64,000 bases of DNA from Butyriboletus loyo (GCA_038093515.1 JBBPSI010000007.1:62001-126000); one strand, 5' to 3'. Positions 34,899-46,952 are shown, numbered from the stretch's first letter. A program made the numbers and translations. The notes: generated by a model not told the origin, from the letters alone.

Positions 34899-35559
34899 TT
34901 AGCGACGAGGTGGGGATGAACAAGGACCGTGATGATGCCGAGTCACAGACTGGCGGTCGTTTGGGTAGATTTTTATATTCGAGCTGCAAATCCGCTGGGG
35001 GGTGGAATTAGAAGCCAACAAAGCGAGACAGGTTGGGGTTCGGCTGGAGTACACCAAACACTTGCAAACAATCACTGCCGCAGGGGCGAGTATATTCAAA
35101 TGTACAGCGTCATGGTACAGGTTTCGTAGGAAATAAAGCAAGGCATCCTGCTGTAAATAACTGTGCGTGAACAATAGTGTTTGCCTCCGACGATGCAATA
35201 TGACATGAACAGTTAATGAGAAGAAACTATCGAATTCCAATGAAACTAGTCCTTGTCGAGGTTGTGGATGATATAGTGATACACTTCGGGCAACAGTCGG
35301 CGAAGGCCCTTGTGTCGCAGCAAACAAAGGGCAAACCGGGGCTCGAAGCTGCGATCGTGCCCTTATAAGGCAGCTGACGTGACATGTATACCAAATTAGG
35401 ATAGCAGTCACAATACGGCATGAACGAGGATGAGATCGAGGTGAGAACGTGGACGTGGACGGATGGTAGGTTGTCGAGGTCCACTCTGGCAGTGAGACCG
35501 TCGGAGCAATATGCCATATGCCATATGGACTTCTGCGTGGCTGCGAGCGAGGGCAGCGC
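34899..35559. other. Intergenic, Yippee 3' flank
   Basis: About 660 bases. A 273-codon minus-strand frame (34899-35720) runs through it but overlaps the Yippee gene in another frame and has no recognisable sequence. I see no supported gene. Confidence 0.45.
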
Positions 35560-36045
35560 TTATTGAACGTCGACGAGGAGATTGCGCTCCAGAATATACT
35601 TTCCCTCTTTGTATTTCTGGGAAACCTCGTATGCTCGATCCTGTAATCGCAGTTAGGTGAGAGTGATTGCGATAAGAGAGGCGAATACAAACGTATTTCC
35701 ATCCAAGGATGGTAGCACACTTGACGCAGTAAATGTCCCGAACAGTGTGGTTACCTGTCGTCATCTGGCGGTCATTGGGTTCGCCTTCGACGACATTGAC
35801 ACTGCCAACGGTCTGAGCTGTTGGAAGCGAACACGATGGTAGAGCACTTACACCCCATCGAAGAGATAGGCGCGCCCGTGCTGGCCATTGAACGCCTTTC
35901 GGGACATTTAGTGGCAAGGACGGGAGGAACACACTAGGACACTCACTCGAGATATCATCGAGTGAATGGTGGCGAGATGAGTCTTGCACTTGGAACAGCC
36001 ATAGATGCGCTCGCCGGCGAGATAACGGCGGTACTTCATGCCCAT
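35560..36045 (-). CDS. Yippee-family zinc-binding protein
   Basis: Starts [20 protein letters not shown], continuing [45 protein letters not shown] and [16 protein letters not shown], ending [19 protein letters not shown]. The two CxxC pairs (CSKC and CVKC) form the Yippee zinc site, and spacing fits the family. Yippee proteins are among the most conserved small eukaryotic proteins; the domain resembles the cereblon/Mis18 fold and in several species is linked to the GID/CTLH ligase, but the activity is unclear. Three introns. An upstream in-frame ATG is absent close by, so 36045 is the likely start. Confidence 0.93.
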
Positions 36046-36430
36046 GTCGGATGGGGAGGATTCAGTGGACGAGTGTGCGGTATATACGGGCTTCTTTATA
36101 CAGAGGACGTGGGAAGGAAGCGGTGAGGAGATGCAAGTCAAGTCGAGGTCGGCTGCCGAAGTAGAGAGTCCCCTTTACGGTCGGGCGACCATTTAGGTGG
36201 CGGCCTTTCCCGCCTTTGGCCCACATGCAACTGTACTATCGATGGCATACCGCCGCAGCCTGGCACCTTGCCCATCCTACGAACCCATCATTAACAGCGC
36301 TCTAACGCCAATCCGTGCGTGATACGCATCTATTTTATCATTCTCTCGGCCCGGTCAGTGGCAGGGGTCCTCGCAATGGTGGCCCGGGTCCACCGCACCG
36401 CACCGCCCAACGCTCGTGCTGCGGACGAGA
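36046..36430. other. Divergent intergenic region, Yippee / Nudix
   Basis: About 385 bases between two divergent start codons; should hold both promoters. No RNA gene or repeat recognised. Confidence 0.4.
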
Positions 36431-38073
36431 ATGTACAAGTACAGTAGTGACGAAATGTCGCAAGGTCAGTCTAGCGTCTTCTTCGCGGGTCGCTCCTTCT
36501 CATTCCTCCAACAAGACAAGATCATACCCCTCCTGTCCCGTGCACTCCATCGCATCCGCACCACTCCTCCTCGCATCATCGCATCCCCAGCAACTCGTGA
36601 GTCTCCCCCCCTTCCTTCCCTCTCCCTCCCTCACTCTCCCCACCAGAACCTCGTCGTGCCGCAGTGGCCATCGTCATTCGCATCGTCCCCTCACCGACCA
36701 CTCCGCTTCCAGCTGATGTGTCCGTTCCGACTCTCGGTCAATTTTTCGACCTCGACTGGGTCAGGGATCCCGCTGCTCGCCCGGAGATTCTTTTCTTGCA
36801 GAGAGACGGCGCCTCCTCATCGGACGCTCTAAAGACCAGCTTGTCAGGCGAGGGCGGCACGCATCGTAGTAGCACAGCCGAAGCACACCTCGCCTTTCCA
36901 GGTGGAAGAACGGAGGAGGGGGACGAAGGTGGTCTCTATACAGGTACGTCTACCTTGCTCCATCAACCCCTCGTCGTCTTCGTCGTCTGAACGCCCGATA
37001 CCCAGCTATGCGGCAAACGTGGGAGGAAATCGGTTTGGATCTCGCCGAGCGCGACTTCACATGTATCGGACAGCTTGATGACCGGGAAATCACCACTTCC
37101 CTGGGGAAACGGTTGCTCATGATACTTTCCCCCTTTGTCTTTTTGCAGCTCACTCCCCGCGCCCTCTCGACGGATCCCGCCAACGGCACTAGCATCCATT
37201 GGACCCCCCTTGAAGCGCTCGTCACTGCCGTGTTACCTGAAACGGTCGGACTCGTGGATTCAAGAGGAAAGTGGTCAAGTGTATCAGTAGATGCTGCTTC
37301 GAGGTTGACACCTCGGCATGCTGCTGTCCTAAAACTTCTGGTTCGCGTCCTTGTCGGCAGTATGCAGTTCCCCGCTATTCTCCTCAGCGTACCACATTCC
37401 GAACTATCCCTTGCTGCCGGATCCCCCCTCCCGGCGAGTGCTTCCTACCCCGTGTTGACACAAGATGTGCTCGAAAAGGGGATTATATCTGACAAGGTGG
37501 CCCCGGAGAAGCGCAAGAAACCGACCACCCATCGTCAGCTCAAGCTGTGGGGTCTCTCGCTTGGAATGACATTGGACCTCGTGTCGAACATGTTACCCGA
37601 TCCGTTACAGTCACGGCAAATGACTGGACAGCGCCCCCTTAACCTGAAGTTACCTTTCCGACCTTTCGGCAGTGAAGTTATGCGCGTTGACGCTATCGCC
37701 CCCAGCCTTGCAAGTGTATTTCCCCGGTTCTCATATCCGGATGTCAACTTTTGGATCTGGTAAGCCTTGCCTCGTCGTCTTACTCATCACTTTGTTCATC
37801 ACGCCATGCTAGGGTGTTTGGCAAGCGCTATCGTGAAGTCGTACGTAGTTGGGAGGCCAGTATTCGCGAGGGCGGTTCAAACGATCGACGGCAAGCTTTA
37901 TTTTGTCTGTTCTTTCGCACGTACTGATTGCTTCACACAGCCTCAACTGGGCTGGAACCGCTTTGAACAACTTTTACGCTGCAGTGCGCAAGGCGCTCGT
38001 TGTTGTCATCGTCCTTCGTGCTGTTGGTGTCCTCTTCGGCCTTTTATTCGCTGGATGGTGGGTCTTGGCCTAA
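36431..38073 (+). CDS. Nudix hydrolase (CoA-pyrophosphatase-like) with C-terminal membrane anchor
   Basis: Starts MYKYSSDEMSQ (or the in-frame ATG at 36455), joined to DKIIPLLSRALHRIRTTPPR and then QPRRAAVAIVIRIVPSP. The Nudix box is assembled over an intron: LAFPGGRTEEGDEGGLYT plus AMRQTWEEIGLDLAERDF. The EE pair of REUxEE is present, but its first Glu is Gln (RQTWEE). GQLDDREITTSLGKRLLMIL follows, a region shared with CoA/8-oxo-dNTP-type Nudix enzymes. The last exon ends in a hydrophobic helix (ALVVVIVLRAVGVLFGLLFA then GWWVLA), suggesting a tail-anchored membrane protein. Substrate is not deducible. Total about 450 residues, long for the family. Confidence 0.8.
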
Positions 38074-38337
38074 GTGTCACGTTGATTTATCCTTCCAGAC
38101 ATTGAACCTTTCATATTGGGTTGCATTTTCTCCTCGGTACGTTTTGTCAACCGGGACATTGTCTCCAAAACCGTACATTAGTCACGCGTGTGCCTGTACG
38201 CACTTTGTTTCAAGTACATGCAAGCGACTAGTTCTATACATATTTTCATCTGTCTACTATTGTTGTATGAGACATTTCTACATTCCGCCTTGAGTTAATG
38301 GTGATATTACATCTGTCCATCTTGTGATGTGTAACTT

Positions 38338-40618
38338 TTACCCCAGGGGTAAACCGCACACTTCACAGTCATGTCCCCCATGTCCGTTTTCAAAAGTGCA
38401 ATGAGGACAGATCCTGACTCGAGAGTTGCCGCCTCGACTCCGAGCAGCCTCTTCCGCGGTGATCTGGTCGAAGATATCCTGGGGAATTTCGTCATGCATA
38501 TGTTCCAAGTCTGTTGGAGCTGACGGAGTCGGACGAACAGCTGTTGAGTAGATCATTGTACCCCAGGAGATAATGCCATGTTATACAGGAAGAACTCACG
38601 AGCACTTTCACGGGCAAAGGTTATCAGAGTCTGCCATCCGTCCGTCTTCATGAGGGCATCCAACACGGAGGGATCTTCCAATAATCGGGGCGAAGTGGCC
38701 GTCCGTATAAGGATCTTTATGTCGTCCTGAACATGTTGCGTTAACTGGGAGCGCGAGTCATCGAGTCATCGAAAACCATACCGGTGACAGTAGCTGGGTA
38801 ACTTCAAGGAATGCAATCAAGTGCCAATCACTAATCCATTTTGCGACCTCAAGACGTTTTACCTTGTTGCGCATATCCTCGAGGGACGGTGTTCCCAGAC
38901 GGTTGAGCGAACTCAGAATGCTCTCAACCTGCTGATCTTCGAGCCCGGGACGATTTTCAATGGCAAACTCCGTCGATTGGAACATTGGATTTGGTGCTTG
39001 GGGAAAGCCATGAGTGACCTGTCGAACATTTTATGATTCCTAGGATAGCACGACGCCAAGTCACACCTACATTGACAAGAAGATACTCCACTGGAAAACA
39101 GGGTTTCGCGCTCTTCTTAACCTCGAGACCATATTCATTCTTGAACCGATAGAACACGTCGGGAACGTAACGTGCGGAATCTTGGCTACGGTCTTCCTCC
39201 TTTACTCGGACGATGCCGGGTTCTACGCTGGCTTCGATCATATCCGCTGCAACCATGGCACATGCTTGCTCTGATACTTGGTAGGCGGAGATGTCAACTT
39301 GGCCATCTTCTGTCGCAGTAAGAATGGCGGTAACCATACGCGAGCCAAAAGCGCCACTCGAGGACGATCGAGATGGGGTGGGATTAGCTTTTTGAACTGT
39401 GGCAGAAAAGATAGCTTCCAGCGAAGAAACAAAATACGACTGCGCGTGTCTCTTGTAGACATTCTTGGTTCGGTCACCTGGAGTTGGGTCAAGATCCGTG
39501 AAAATATACCCAACTATCGATAGAGGTGTTGACGCTGATTTAACCAGTTCCCTGATGCGCCGTTCGTCTTCGCATGGAATGCCCAGAGTCAGACCATCAA
39601 GCTCGCCCTCTTGGGGGGGTTCATAGATTGCCTCTACAACGGCTTTAATGCCCGCCGGCACCTCGTTGTAAGGCTCATAACGTCCGACGAGCCAGCCAAA
39701 ACGCTGAAGGCCAGTTGCTCTCCAGGCTTGTAGGAATCGTTCCACGATGGATTGTGTTGCGAATTCCAAGTGGTCTACCATTCGGAACGGTTGAGACTGT
39801 AGAGTGATCCCAGACGGCTGACAGGCGGTACATATTCCTGATGGCCATGGTGGATGATTACCTGTCGGACAGGGCACCTTGACTTTGTACGAAGTGGGGG
39901 AAAGCGGGGGGAGGGCCTGAGCAGCAGTGGATGATGACTTTGGAGAGAGTTTGTGGATGTATGCATGATAAGACAAGTGCTTTATGCTGTGCTCAGCCTG
40001 GTAGGCCGCGTCATAGGGTTCCAAGGGCATGCAGTAGTCACACATGCCATTCGATGCATGTTTGCAAAAGCGCGAGTCACGACTACGGGGAATTTTTCCG
40101 TCCCTTGATCGCCAATAGGAGTCGACGGGATCCTCTTGCACGATCTCCCATATGTTGTTTTGCTTTGAGGGGCGTGTTTCGTTTGTGGTGGGGGACAAGG
40201 GATCTGGGTGGGTGGAGGTGGACATATCCTGATAGTTTACAAAGATAAGATCACCATGTCTGGAGAAACCATAAGCAGGAGGCGAGCAGAGATGCCAGGG
40301 AGGCGTACTTCAATCCGAGTGACTGTAAATTTCGGCCGGTGAGACGTGTGACGAGGGTCTCGTTGCCTCGTGGCTGATTTGAGATGGTGATTGACGTTGG
40401 ATCGACGTTCTTGCTGGCAGTCTGGATGATCTGGAGAAGTCAGGTCAGCTGGAGCCGCCAGGGAGAGGATTGAATGTGCCTTGTCGAGGAGGAGATGGAT
40501 GTCATCGGATGGTAAAAGCTCGAAACGAAAGTTTCCATCCTTGGACCTGATTCTGATCAACTGACAGAAGTTTTAAATCGATTGTACGTCGTCTGGAACG
40601 ATGGTGAATACTTGCCAT
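38338..40618 (-). CDS. NPL4: NPL4, Cdc48/p97 ubiquitin cofactor
   Basis: Works with Ufd1 and the Cdc48 ATPase to extract ubiquitinated proteins, for example in ERAD. The N-terminal ubiquitin-like part is split over four tiny exons: M, LIRIRSKDGNFRFELLPSDD plus IHLLLDK, IIQTASKNVDPTSITISNQP onward, and HGDLIFVNYQDM. The zinc-finger region has FCKHASNGMCDYCMPLEPYD and HLSYHAYIHKL; the MPN-like core includes QRFGWLVGRYEPYNEVPAGI and EAIYEPPQEGELDGL. The C-terminus carries an NZF finger, ICPHCTFENGHGGHDCEVCG, spaced C-x2-C-x3-N-x6-C-x2-C. The first two introns (40561-40615 and 40431-40479) begin with GC instead of GT. Confidence 0.93.
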
Positions 40619-40780
40619 GATCTCGCTTGACTGGAGGAGCCAACGCGACGAAGCCGGCTTTGCAGGTCAATACTGATTACATAAGCACATTTTCCGTCAT
40701 CATGGCAAGGGATGGCGAATGTTAATGAACCCGGTGCAGTCTCGAGACCGAGATATGGCCTTCTTATCCATTCCCGCACC

Positions 40781-41771
40781 ATGCCCTCGTCCTCAGAAAA
40801 CCAACGAGAACTCGACTGTCTCCCAGACGACACTAACGCCGAGTTGGCCCTCTGGAAACAGCTCGCATTTGACATGCCCTCCCCCGCAGACAACTGCCGC
40901 GACGACCACCGTCTCTCGAATGACGACGCCACTACACCCAACGTAGGGTCTCCCGCTCAACATTCCATGACATACCTTACCTGTTTGCTCTGATGCCAGA
41001 GTTCCCAAATCCCCTCGACGCACTTCCAGGTTCCCCATACTGCTCCACCCCCAATCCCCGCAGAGACATACAATTATCTCATCCATGCGCTCCTCTCGCT
41101 GCAGGGCTCGGCATCCCATGCATACCCTCAGAGTTATCGACCAACGTACCCGTATCCAATCCATTCAAGTCCCCTCCCAGATCACCATTGGCCACCCGGC
41201 ACCGTTTCCCCAATCTCAACCGACTCTATAGCTGGTCCTTCGTCGTTTTACCCAACAAACCGCGCTGCACCACAAAGCGCCACCTCTTCGCAGTTGCTCC
41301 CCTCTCCTGCAGCGACCGCGCCCGCCGCACAAGACCCAGAGGGGACAGAGGATGCGATGTCCATCGATGAAGACAAGCGGCGCAGAAACACGGCTGCCTC
41401 GGGTGAGGATGTGCGCCACTCAGGGCAGATCGGCGTTCTAACTGGATAGGGTGCCCACAGCACGATTTAGGTTAAAGAAGAAGCTCAATACGCTCACCCT
41501 CGAGCGTTCAATTGCAGACTTGACTGGAAAGACAGAAGAACTCGAACGGGAGGCAACGGATCTCCGACGAGAGAACGCATGGCTAAAAGAGATCGTCCTT
41601 CTCAAAGGTAGAAATCTTGCTACTTTGAACGCTGGATCACAAGCGCCAGCGCCCAGGAATCGACATGACCAAGACGACATGGACGATCGTACCCGCGCCG
41701 AGTCAGAGCCCAAGTCGACAGTGAAACGCAGGGGAAAAGGAAAAGCTAAGGAGAGCCAAGGGGGGACTTGA
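40781..41771 (+). CDS. bZIP transcription factor
   Basis: MPSSSENQRELDCLPDDTNA opens the protein. Exon 1 ends DDATTPN and splices to SSQIPSTHFQVPHTAPPPIP, then ETYNYLIHALLSLQGSASHA and a proline-rich region. MSIDEDKRRRNTAAS joins over a short intron to ARFRLKKKLNTLTLERSIAD, giving the basic region motif N-x-x-(A)-S-A-R-F-R. A leucine-zipper-like coiled coil follows (LTGKTEELEREATDLRRENA, WLKEIVLLKG). The tail is basic (KRRGKGKAKES). The SARFR variant is seen in cys-3/MetR-type sulfur regulators and related fungal bZIPs, but the target is unknown here. Divergent from NPL4, 162 bases between starts. Confidence 0.85.
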
Positions 41772-42596
41772 TTTTATTGATATGGGAATCAATTTTATCA
41801 GATGCATTTGGGTTCAACCTATCTAGCGCTTGTCTACTACAGTCTGGAGTCTCTTAGTGCCAGTTTCCTCATCGACCGCTTATAGTATATACCTGGTACA
41901 GCCTGCCGAATCTACACTCCGCTCAGCCGAGCTAACACGGCAGCGATGACATGCCACACGCTCAAACTCAAGTAGAATTTATGCCTATGAAGTGTCTTTT
42001 TTTTGGATATCTAGGCGTCGTCAACGATATCTTGACCACAGAATATTAGGAGCTCTAACTATGTGCAGTATCAAACGAGGGTGAATTAAAGGATATCCAC
42101 CTTCTGACGAGAAGTAAGAGGGAGAACCCTGTGCGATGTCATGTGGGTGTTACATTAGCTGAGCTATAGGATGTTAGAAACCCGGAGGTTTGAGAGCAAG
42201 TGTCTGGTAGGGGGCTGGATTCACGAATGAACCATGATAGTGCGGCCCGGGACTGGGATAAGAAATCTGGGATGAGGGGCCCGCGATGGGATCAAAAGGA
42301 GTACACCGGCCTGTAGAAATGGAGGATCGTGATGGCAGAAGTAAGCTAGTTCTGTCGCGCGAGATGGTCCAGCCTCAGGTTGGGGGGCTGGTGTTGTAGC
42401 TGCGCGTTTTGAACCTTGACCACGACGTTTTTTTTTAGTAAATAATGCAGAAAAACGAGGATTGTTGGCGAGCTCGGGACTTTTGTGTGCTATTGTTTTT
42501 TTTTTTAAAAACTAACCGAGTGGTTGACCAGGAAAGCGGTAACCGATAATAGAGTGATGGTGTGCTACACGGATTCCCACGCGTCCACTCCTTGAC
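41772..42596. other. Intergenic region without a gene
   Basis: About 820 bases with runs of T (near 41996 and 42428) and a T/A run at 42495-42510. No open frame with splice partners and no RNA gene found. The right end should be the COX19 promoter. Confidence 0.45.
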
Positions 42597-42972
42597 ATGT
42601 CATTTGGACGTCCACCATCCGCCAATGTCGGTTTCCAGGTCGCTCCTCCTGACCGTGGTTCCTTCCCCCTTGATCACGATGGTATAGATTGATTTTCATC
42701 CATTGGCATCGCGTTGACCTTGCCAAGGTGAATGCAGAGACAGAATGATGCAGTACATGACTTGCCTCAAGAAAAATTCCAGTACGTCCACGCCTTGCAG
42801 GTCATTCAACAAACAATATCTCGAGTGCCGAATGACCAAGTGAGTCCTCCGCCTTCTCTCTTTCATTAAATAACTTGCGTGATATTGCAGGGGACTCATG
42901 GAACGCGATGATTTCAAGAACCTCGGACTGGGAAATGTCGATAACGCAGACGTGAATCGGAATCGTCGCTGA
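42597..42972 (+). CDS. COX19: COX19, twin Cx9C protein for cytochrome oxidase assembly
   Basis: Three small exons give about 92 residues, and no single frame shows the gene. Exon 1, MSFGRPPSANVGFQVAPPDR then GSFPLDHDG, joins GECRDRMMQYMTCLKKN and PCRSFNKQYLECRMTK, and exon 3 adds GLMERDDFKNLGLGN and a basic end. Both Cx9C motifs are exact (C-RDRMMQYMT-C and C-RSFNKQYLE-C), the hallmark of Mia40-oxidised intermembrane-space proteins. COX19 helps deliver copper to cytochrome c oxidase. GLMERDDFKNLG is the COX19-specific tail. Introns begin gtatag at about 42682 and gtgagt at about 42841. Confidence 0.92.
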
Positions 42973-43518
42973 AGTTATCTAGTCGGACCCAGTTCGTCCA
43001 CGCCAACAAACGTACCACAAACCATAACATGTTGAGACTCTCACGTAAAGTTATTCGGGGTAGACAGGAAATTTCCTTCACTGCTTGAATTCGTTTGTCT
43101 ATTCACTTATCGGTCAGTGTCCTCCAGTTGCTATCATCACGTTACCTAGTTGTGCTTTGTTCCCCCGAATGTGTAGGCATAGACAATGGATTCAAGCAGG
43201 GCTAGCAACTCAGTGCCCGATACCGTTCTGGTGGTTGCAAATCCAGGAGAGATTAAAGGCGTTGTCTGTTAATTCCGTGTCTCTCGGCATGATGAAAACT
43301 TGCACGTTCGCCAAGTTCGCAACCAAATCGAGTAGCTTACTTTATTCATAACGAGATGTTTCTCCGACCTAGCGAAGAACGTTCGTCTGGACAGTGGTCG
43401 AGTCCTGCGGCCCAATAAGATTTTTTTTCCGCGACGCCAGTCCGGGTCACCCGGATTTCTGGGCGTGTGCTACCGCTCTGTCCACACTGGCGATCACCAG
43501 TACTGACTCGGTCCTTTC
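42973..43518. other. Intergenic, no gene seen
   Basis: About 545 bases between COX19 and the GDPD gene. A short frame at 43085-43351 has no support. Likely 3' flank of COX19 plus the GDPD promoter. Confidence 0.4.
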
Positions 43519-45163
43519 ATGCTTGCCCGCGCATACCTGATATTTGCTTCTCTGGGAGCGTTTCTTGTGCTAGCTTCGCCTGCACAAGAGACATTCACAT
43601 CAAATCACAAACCTTACGATGTACAGGTGCCCTTTTTCCCCCTCGCTGATCAATACTCGTTTCACAAGATATATCCAACAGGCCCATCGAGGCGGGAGAG
43701 GTAATACGGTCGAAAGCATATTGCCGAGCTTTGCATGGTATGCTAGCATTTGTGGTACTTGCATGAATCAGTCGTGAAATCTGAGAAAAGGGGGCTTGTT
43801 GACGGCGCAACGACTCTAGAGCTCGATAATGGTATCACGTCGGTCAGTACCATCTCCACGTTTATCTTTCTGAGATCTCACCTAAGTAGGATAGCGAGGT
43901 TGTCGTATGGCATGACAACCAGATAATGGCAGAAAAGTGTACAGATACTCATCCTGTTGTAAGTTACGGGTCACTTTTGCACTTTACCTTCTCACCGATG
44001 TCTACAAAGTTCCCTGGCGACCCTATGTACCCATACGTTGGCAAATTAATTGCAAACTTGACGTTAGCCCAAATAAAGACCCTTGACTGTGGGTCAAAGC
44101 GGCAGCCTGACTTTCGTATGCGGCCTCCGTTTTTCTGCGCATCTCGTGACGATAACCTTGGCCAAAAGCTCAACAACTTCTTTACCCCGGTGCTCGTATA
44201 CCAACACTCCAGGAAGTTTTTGACTTTGTGGAGTGCGCAGATCCCTCGCATCGGGTATTGTGGAATATAGAATCAAAGCTCAACCCTGAGCATCCTAATC
44301 GTACTGCGAGCGTTGAAGATTTCGTACAGAAGCAACATGCGATTTTCTCTGCTAGCCCTTATTACAAGTCAATCACAGTAAGTTGCGTCATCAAAAAGTG
44401 GAGTGCCTCCTGACGCTGGTTCTCAGTATCAAAGTTTCGATTGGAGAACTCTAGTTGCAATGAAGGTAACAGCATTTTTCAAGCTGTAATATGCCTCGGA
44501 CGCTGGAATTTTAACAGGAACTTGATCCTCTGATCACAACATCAGCATTGATCGACGAGTAAGCACGGTCCGATATTTGCTTCTGCTTGCTGCGCTGACC
44601 TCGAACAGGGAGACGGCTTTCATGTCGGACAACAGCACCAGCCCGTGGCTTGGCGGTTTACACCTCGACAGCTTCCCGGGTCCAACCCTGGGTCAAAAGA
44701 TGGCCCAAGCCGCACAGGCTATCAATGCAGATATTCTCTCGCCGTGTGGGACGTGCTTTATCCCTTCGTATGCTACCTTTGAAGACGATCTCAATTTCAC
44801 AACACAAGCCATGGTCTGGGAAGCTCATGGTCTTGACCTGAGTGTCAAGCCATGGACAGTCAGTTTTCGAACATCTAATTTGCAATGTCATGTCATGCTG
44901 ATTCGGTGTCACAGATGAACGGTCTCGATAGAATTGACGAGTTGCTCCGATTTGGTGTAGATGGCATAATCACAGATTGTATGTCGTGTGTCACTCGTTG
45001 CAGTGTATCATCTCAATGCACAACAGATCCTAACGTTGTCAGGAGACGGGCAAAACAGCAAGGTTTAGCAGTAGCACCAAAGTACCCCAAGCTTCGCGTC
45101 TTTTCGTGCTTGGAGAAACATTTACAAACAACGCGTGGATCAGCGTCGACTGCGGCACAGTAG
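43519..45163 (+). CDS. Secreted glycerophosphodiester phosphodiesterase-domain protein
   Basis: The start MLARAYLIFASLGAFLVLAS is a clear signal peptide, followed by PAQETFTSNHKPYDVQ. Splicing then gives AHRGGRGNTVESILPSFAW with the catalytic His and Arg, GLVDGATTLELDNGIT with the metal-binding Glu, and DSEVVVWHDNQIMAEKC with the second His: the expected GDPD order. Later blocks are PMYPYVGKLIANLTLAQIKT, ARIPTLQEVFDFVECADPSH, VLWNIESKLNPEHPNRT, YQSFDWRTLVAMKELDPLIT and LLRFGVDGIITD. Single frames look broken by stops, but each break lies in a GT-AG intron, so the gene seems intact. It probably hydrolyses glycerophosphodiesters outside the cell or in the secretory route. Confidence 0.88.
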
Positions 45164-45382
45164 AAGGCACCGAATCGTATGGGCACGTGATGTTCAGGTT
45201 GCAACACGAATAGATTATATAGAAAAATTCGAATGAAATGTATTTGAATTCATTGTCAGATTTACCCAAGTCTGCGTACGCAGTGGAGGGTGTTCGTCAT
45301 CGGCCGGCATGTGCTGCTGCTGCTGGATGCCGTCGGCAGTGCTTTTTTTTGAGTACAACATGTCACATCTGGGTTTTTGAAA

Positions 45383-46952
45383 ATGTCCCCGCCTGTAAAG
45401 CCCGTCATCATTGTAGCTGGGGGAGGGATATCAGGGGTAAGTCCGACTTTCGCTCAACCCGACGCTGACTATCGGTACGACGAGACTAGGCAGCGATTGC
45501 TCTGTTCCTGTCACGCCTGAACGCGAATGTCACCATTCTCGAGAACCGCCCCAGTCGACCCACGCACGTTGAAGGCGGGATTTTGATGTTGGCTCCAAAT
45601 GGAATGCATGTCTTGAATGCACTTGATCTGGCTCGCACTCTTCTAGAGCGGGATAGCGGCGTCCAAGTGCCCTGGATAACGATCAATGATTCTGCCGGCG
45701 GACTCATTGGCAAGGTGCCGCAAGGTTCCCAGAAACGCTACGGGTTTGCCTCAACCATGGTCATGCGCGCGGACCTTCATGATGTCTTGCTGGACGAAGT
45801 AGAGAGACAGCGACTCCATGTCAAGTGGGGCGCTCAAGTGCAATCCATCGAAGAATCCGACGACGGTGTACTCGTGCGTTGGAACCAGAATGGAGAATCG
45901 CAGGAAAAGAAGGTCGACCTCTTGGTTGGAGCAGATGGTGTTTGGAGCACGGTCCGACCAAGGTAATGTCAAACCCGCTCCGGTAAGATCAGCATTCCAA
46001 CTGCTCTTTCGAAGCATGTACAATTGCCTTGGACTCCCCGCACCCAAGCCAGAATACAGCGGTCTAGTCGGCATAGGCACTCTCATCAACATAGATAGCG
46101 TGCCTGGCTTATCGGGCCTCCTTACCCCAGATCGGCCATGTATCATGATTCATGGGCGACAGGGGTTTGTCGGTATGGCAATCTTTGACAAGGAAAGGAA
46201 TAAGGTGGGATGGTAAGTGTCACCACTTCACTGCCAGGATACGATGCGCACACTCAATGCTCATCCCAACTTCAGGTGGACGACACATGAGGCACCACAT
46301 CGAACTCGAGAGGAATGGAAAGTTCCCAAGAAGCAGGCCCTGCTCGAGGTGAATAAATTTATTTCTATGCACCCCACCACTCAGGTCGTTTCCACAGATG
46401 CAGAAGCGATACTCGGACTGGGCATTCCCGGTTCCCCAACTGATTGCTGCGGCAGGCTGCTGCTGATGAACTATTCGTCTGGCCTGTATTCGAAGTTCGC
46501 AAGCTGGAACGCTGGCACAGTCGACGCACGGTTCTCGTCGGCGACGCTGCTCATGGTACGTGGGATCTCCTCTCTTAGAAGTCGCGTTGGCAGTCAAGTC
46601 CGGCTCTACAGCGATGCCACCGCACTCAGGACAAGGGGCATCTCAGGCGCTCGAGGATGCCGGTTATCTTGCCTACCTTTTGCGGAAGCAGATTGAAAGT
46701 GCCCCATTATCTGTTTCTGGGGCGAATGAAGTGGCCTGGACATCCATGCTGGCTACTTTTCAGACGGACCGACAGCCTCGGGTCAATGAGATAGTGGACG
46801 AGGCAAACCGTCGCGGTAGCCTGAAGAAGGAGCACAGTGTGCTTGGGCATTTTGTGTGGATGTGGATCATGTGGATTATGCTTTTGTTCGTGCGGGAAAG
46901 CTGGGGAGACGGCTGGCTTGGGTACAAGGTGCCAGGTATTGACGAATGGTAG
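45383..46952 (+). CDS. FAD-dependent monooxygenase (p-hydroxybenzoate hydroxylase fold)
   Basis: MSPPVKPVIIVAGGGISG plus AAIALFLSRLNANVTILENR forms the dinucleotide-binding GxGxxG fold. GILMLAPNGMHVLNALDLAR, MVMRADLHDVLLDEVERQRL and VDLLVGADGVWSTVR (the DG motif) follow. Near the end RRTVLVGDAAH joins over an intron to AMPPHSGQGASQALEDAGYL, the GD motif that contacts FAD ribose. A likely intron at 46386-46455 links HPTTQ to AAADELFVWPVFEVRKLERW. The C-terminus has a hydrophobic stretch (VWMWIMWIMLLFVRES) that may contact a membrane. Such enzymes hydroxylate aromatic or isoprenoid substrates using NAD(P)H; the substrate is not evident, and no secondary-metabolism neighbours are present. Confidence 0.85.

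Noticed and set aside
34899..35720. 273-codon minus-strand frame
   Set aside because: Overlaps the last exons of the Yippee gene in another frame, and its sequence is low in structure with no recognisable motif.
43519..45163. GDPD gene as a pseudogene
   Set aside because: Each apparent stop or frameshift falls inside an intron with good GT-AG ends, and all catalytic blocks rejoin in frame.
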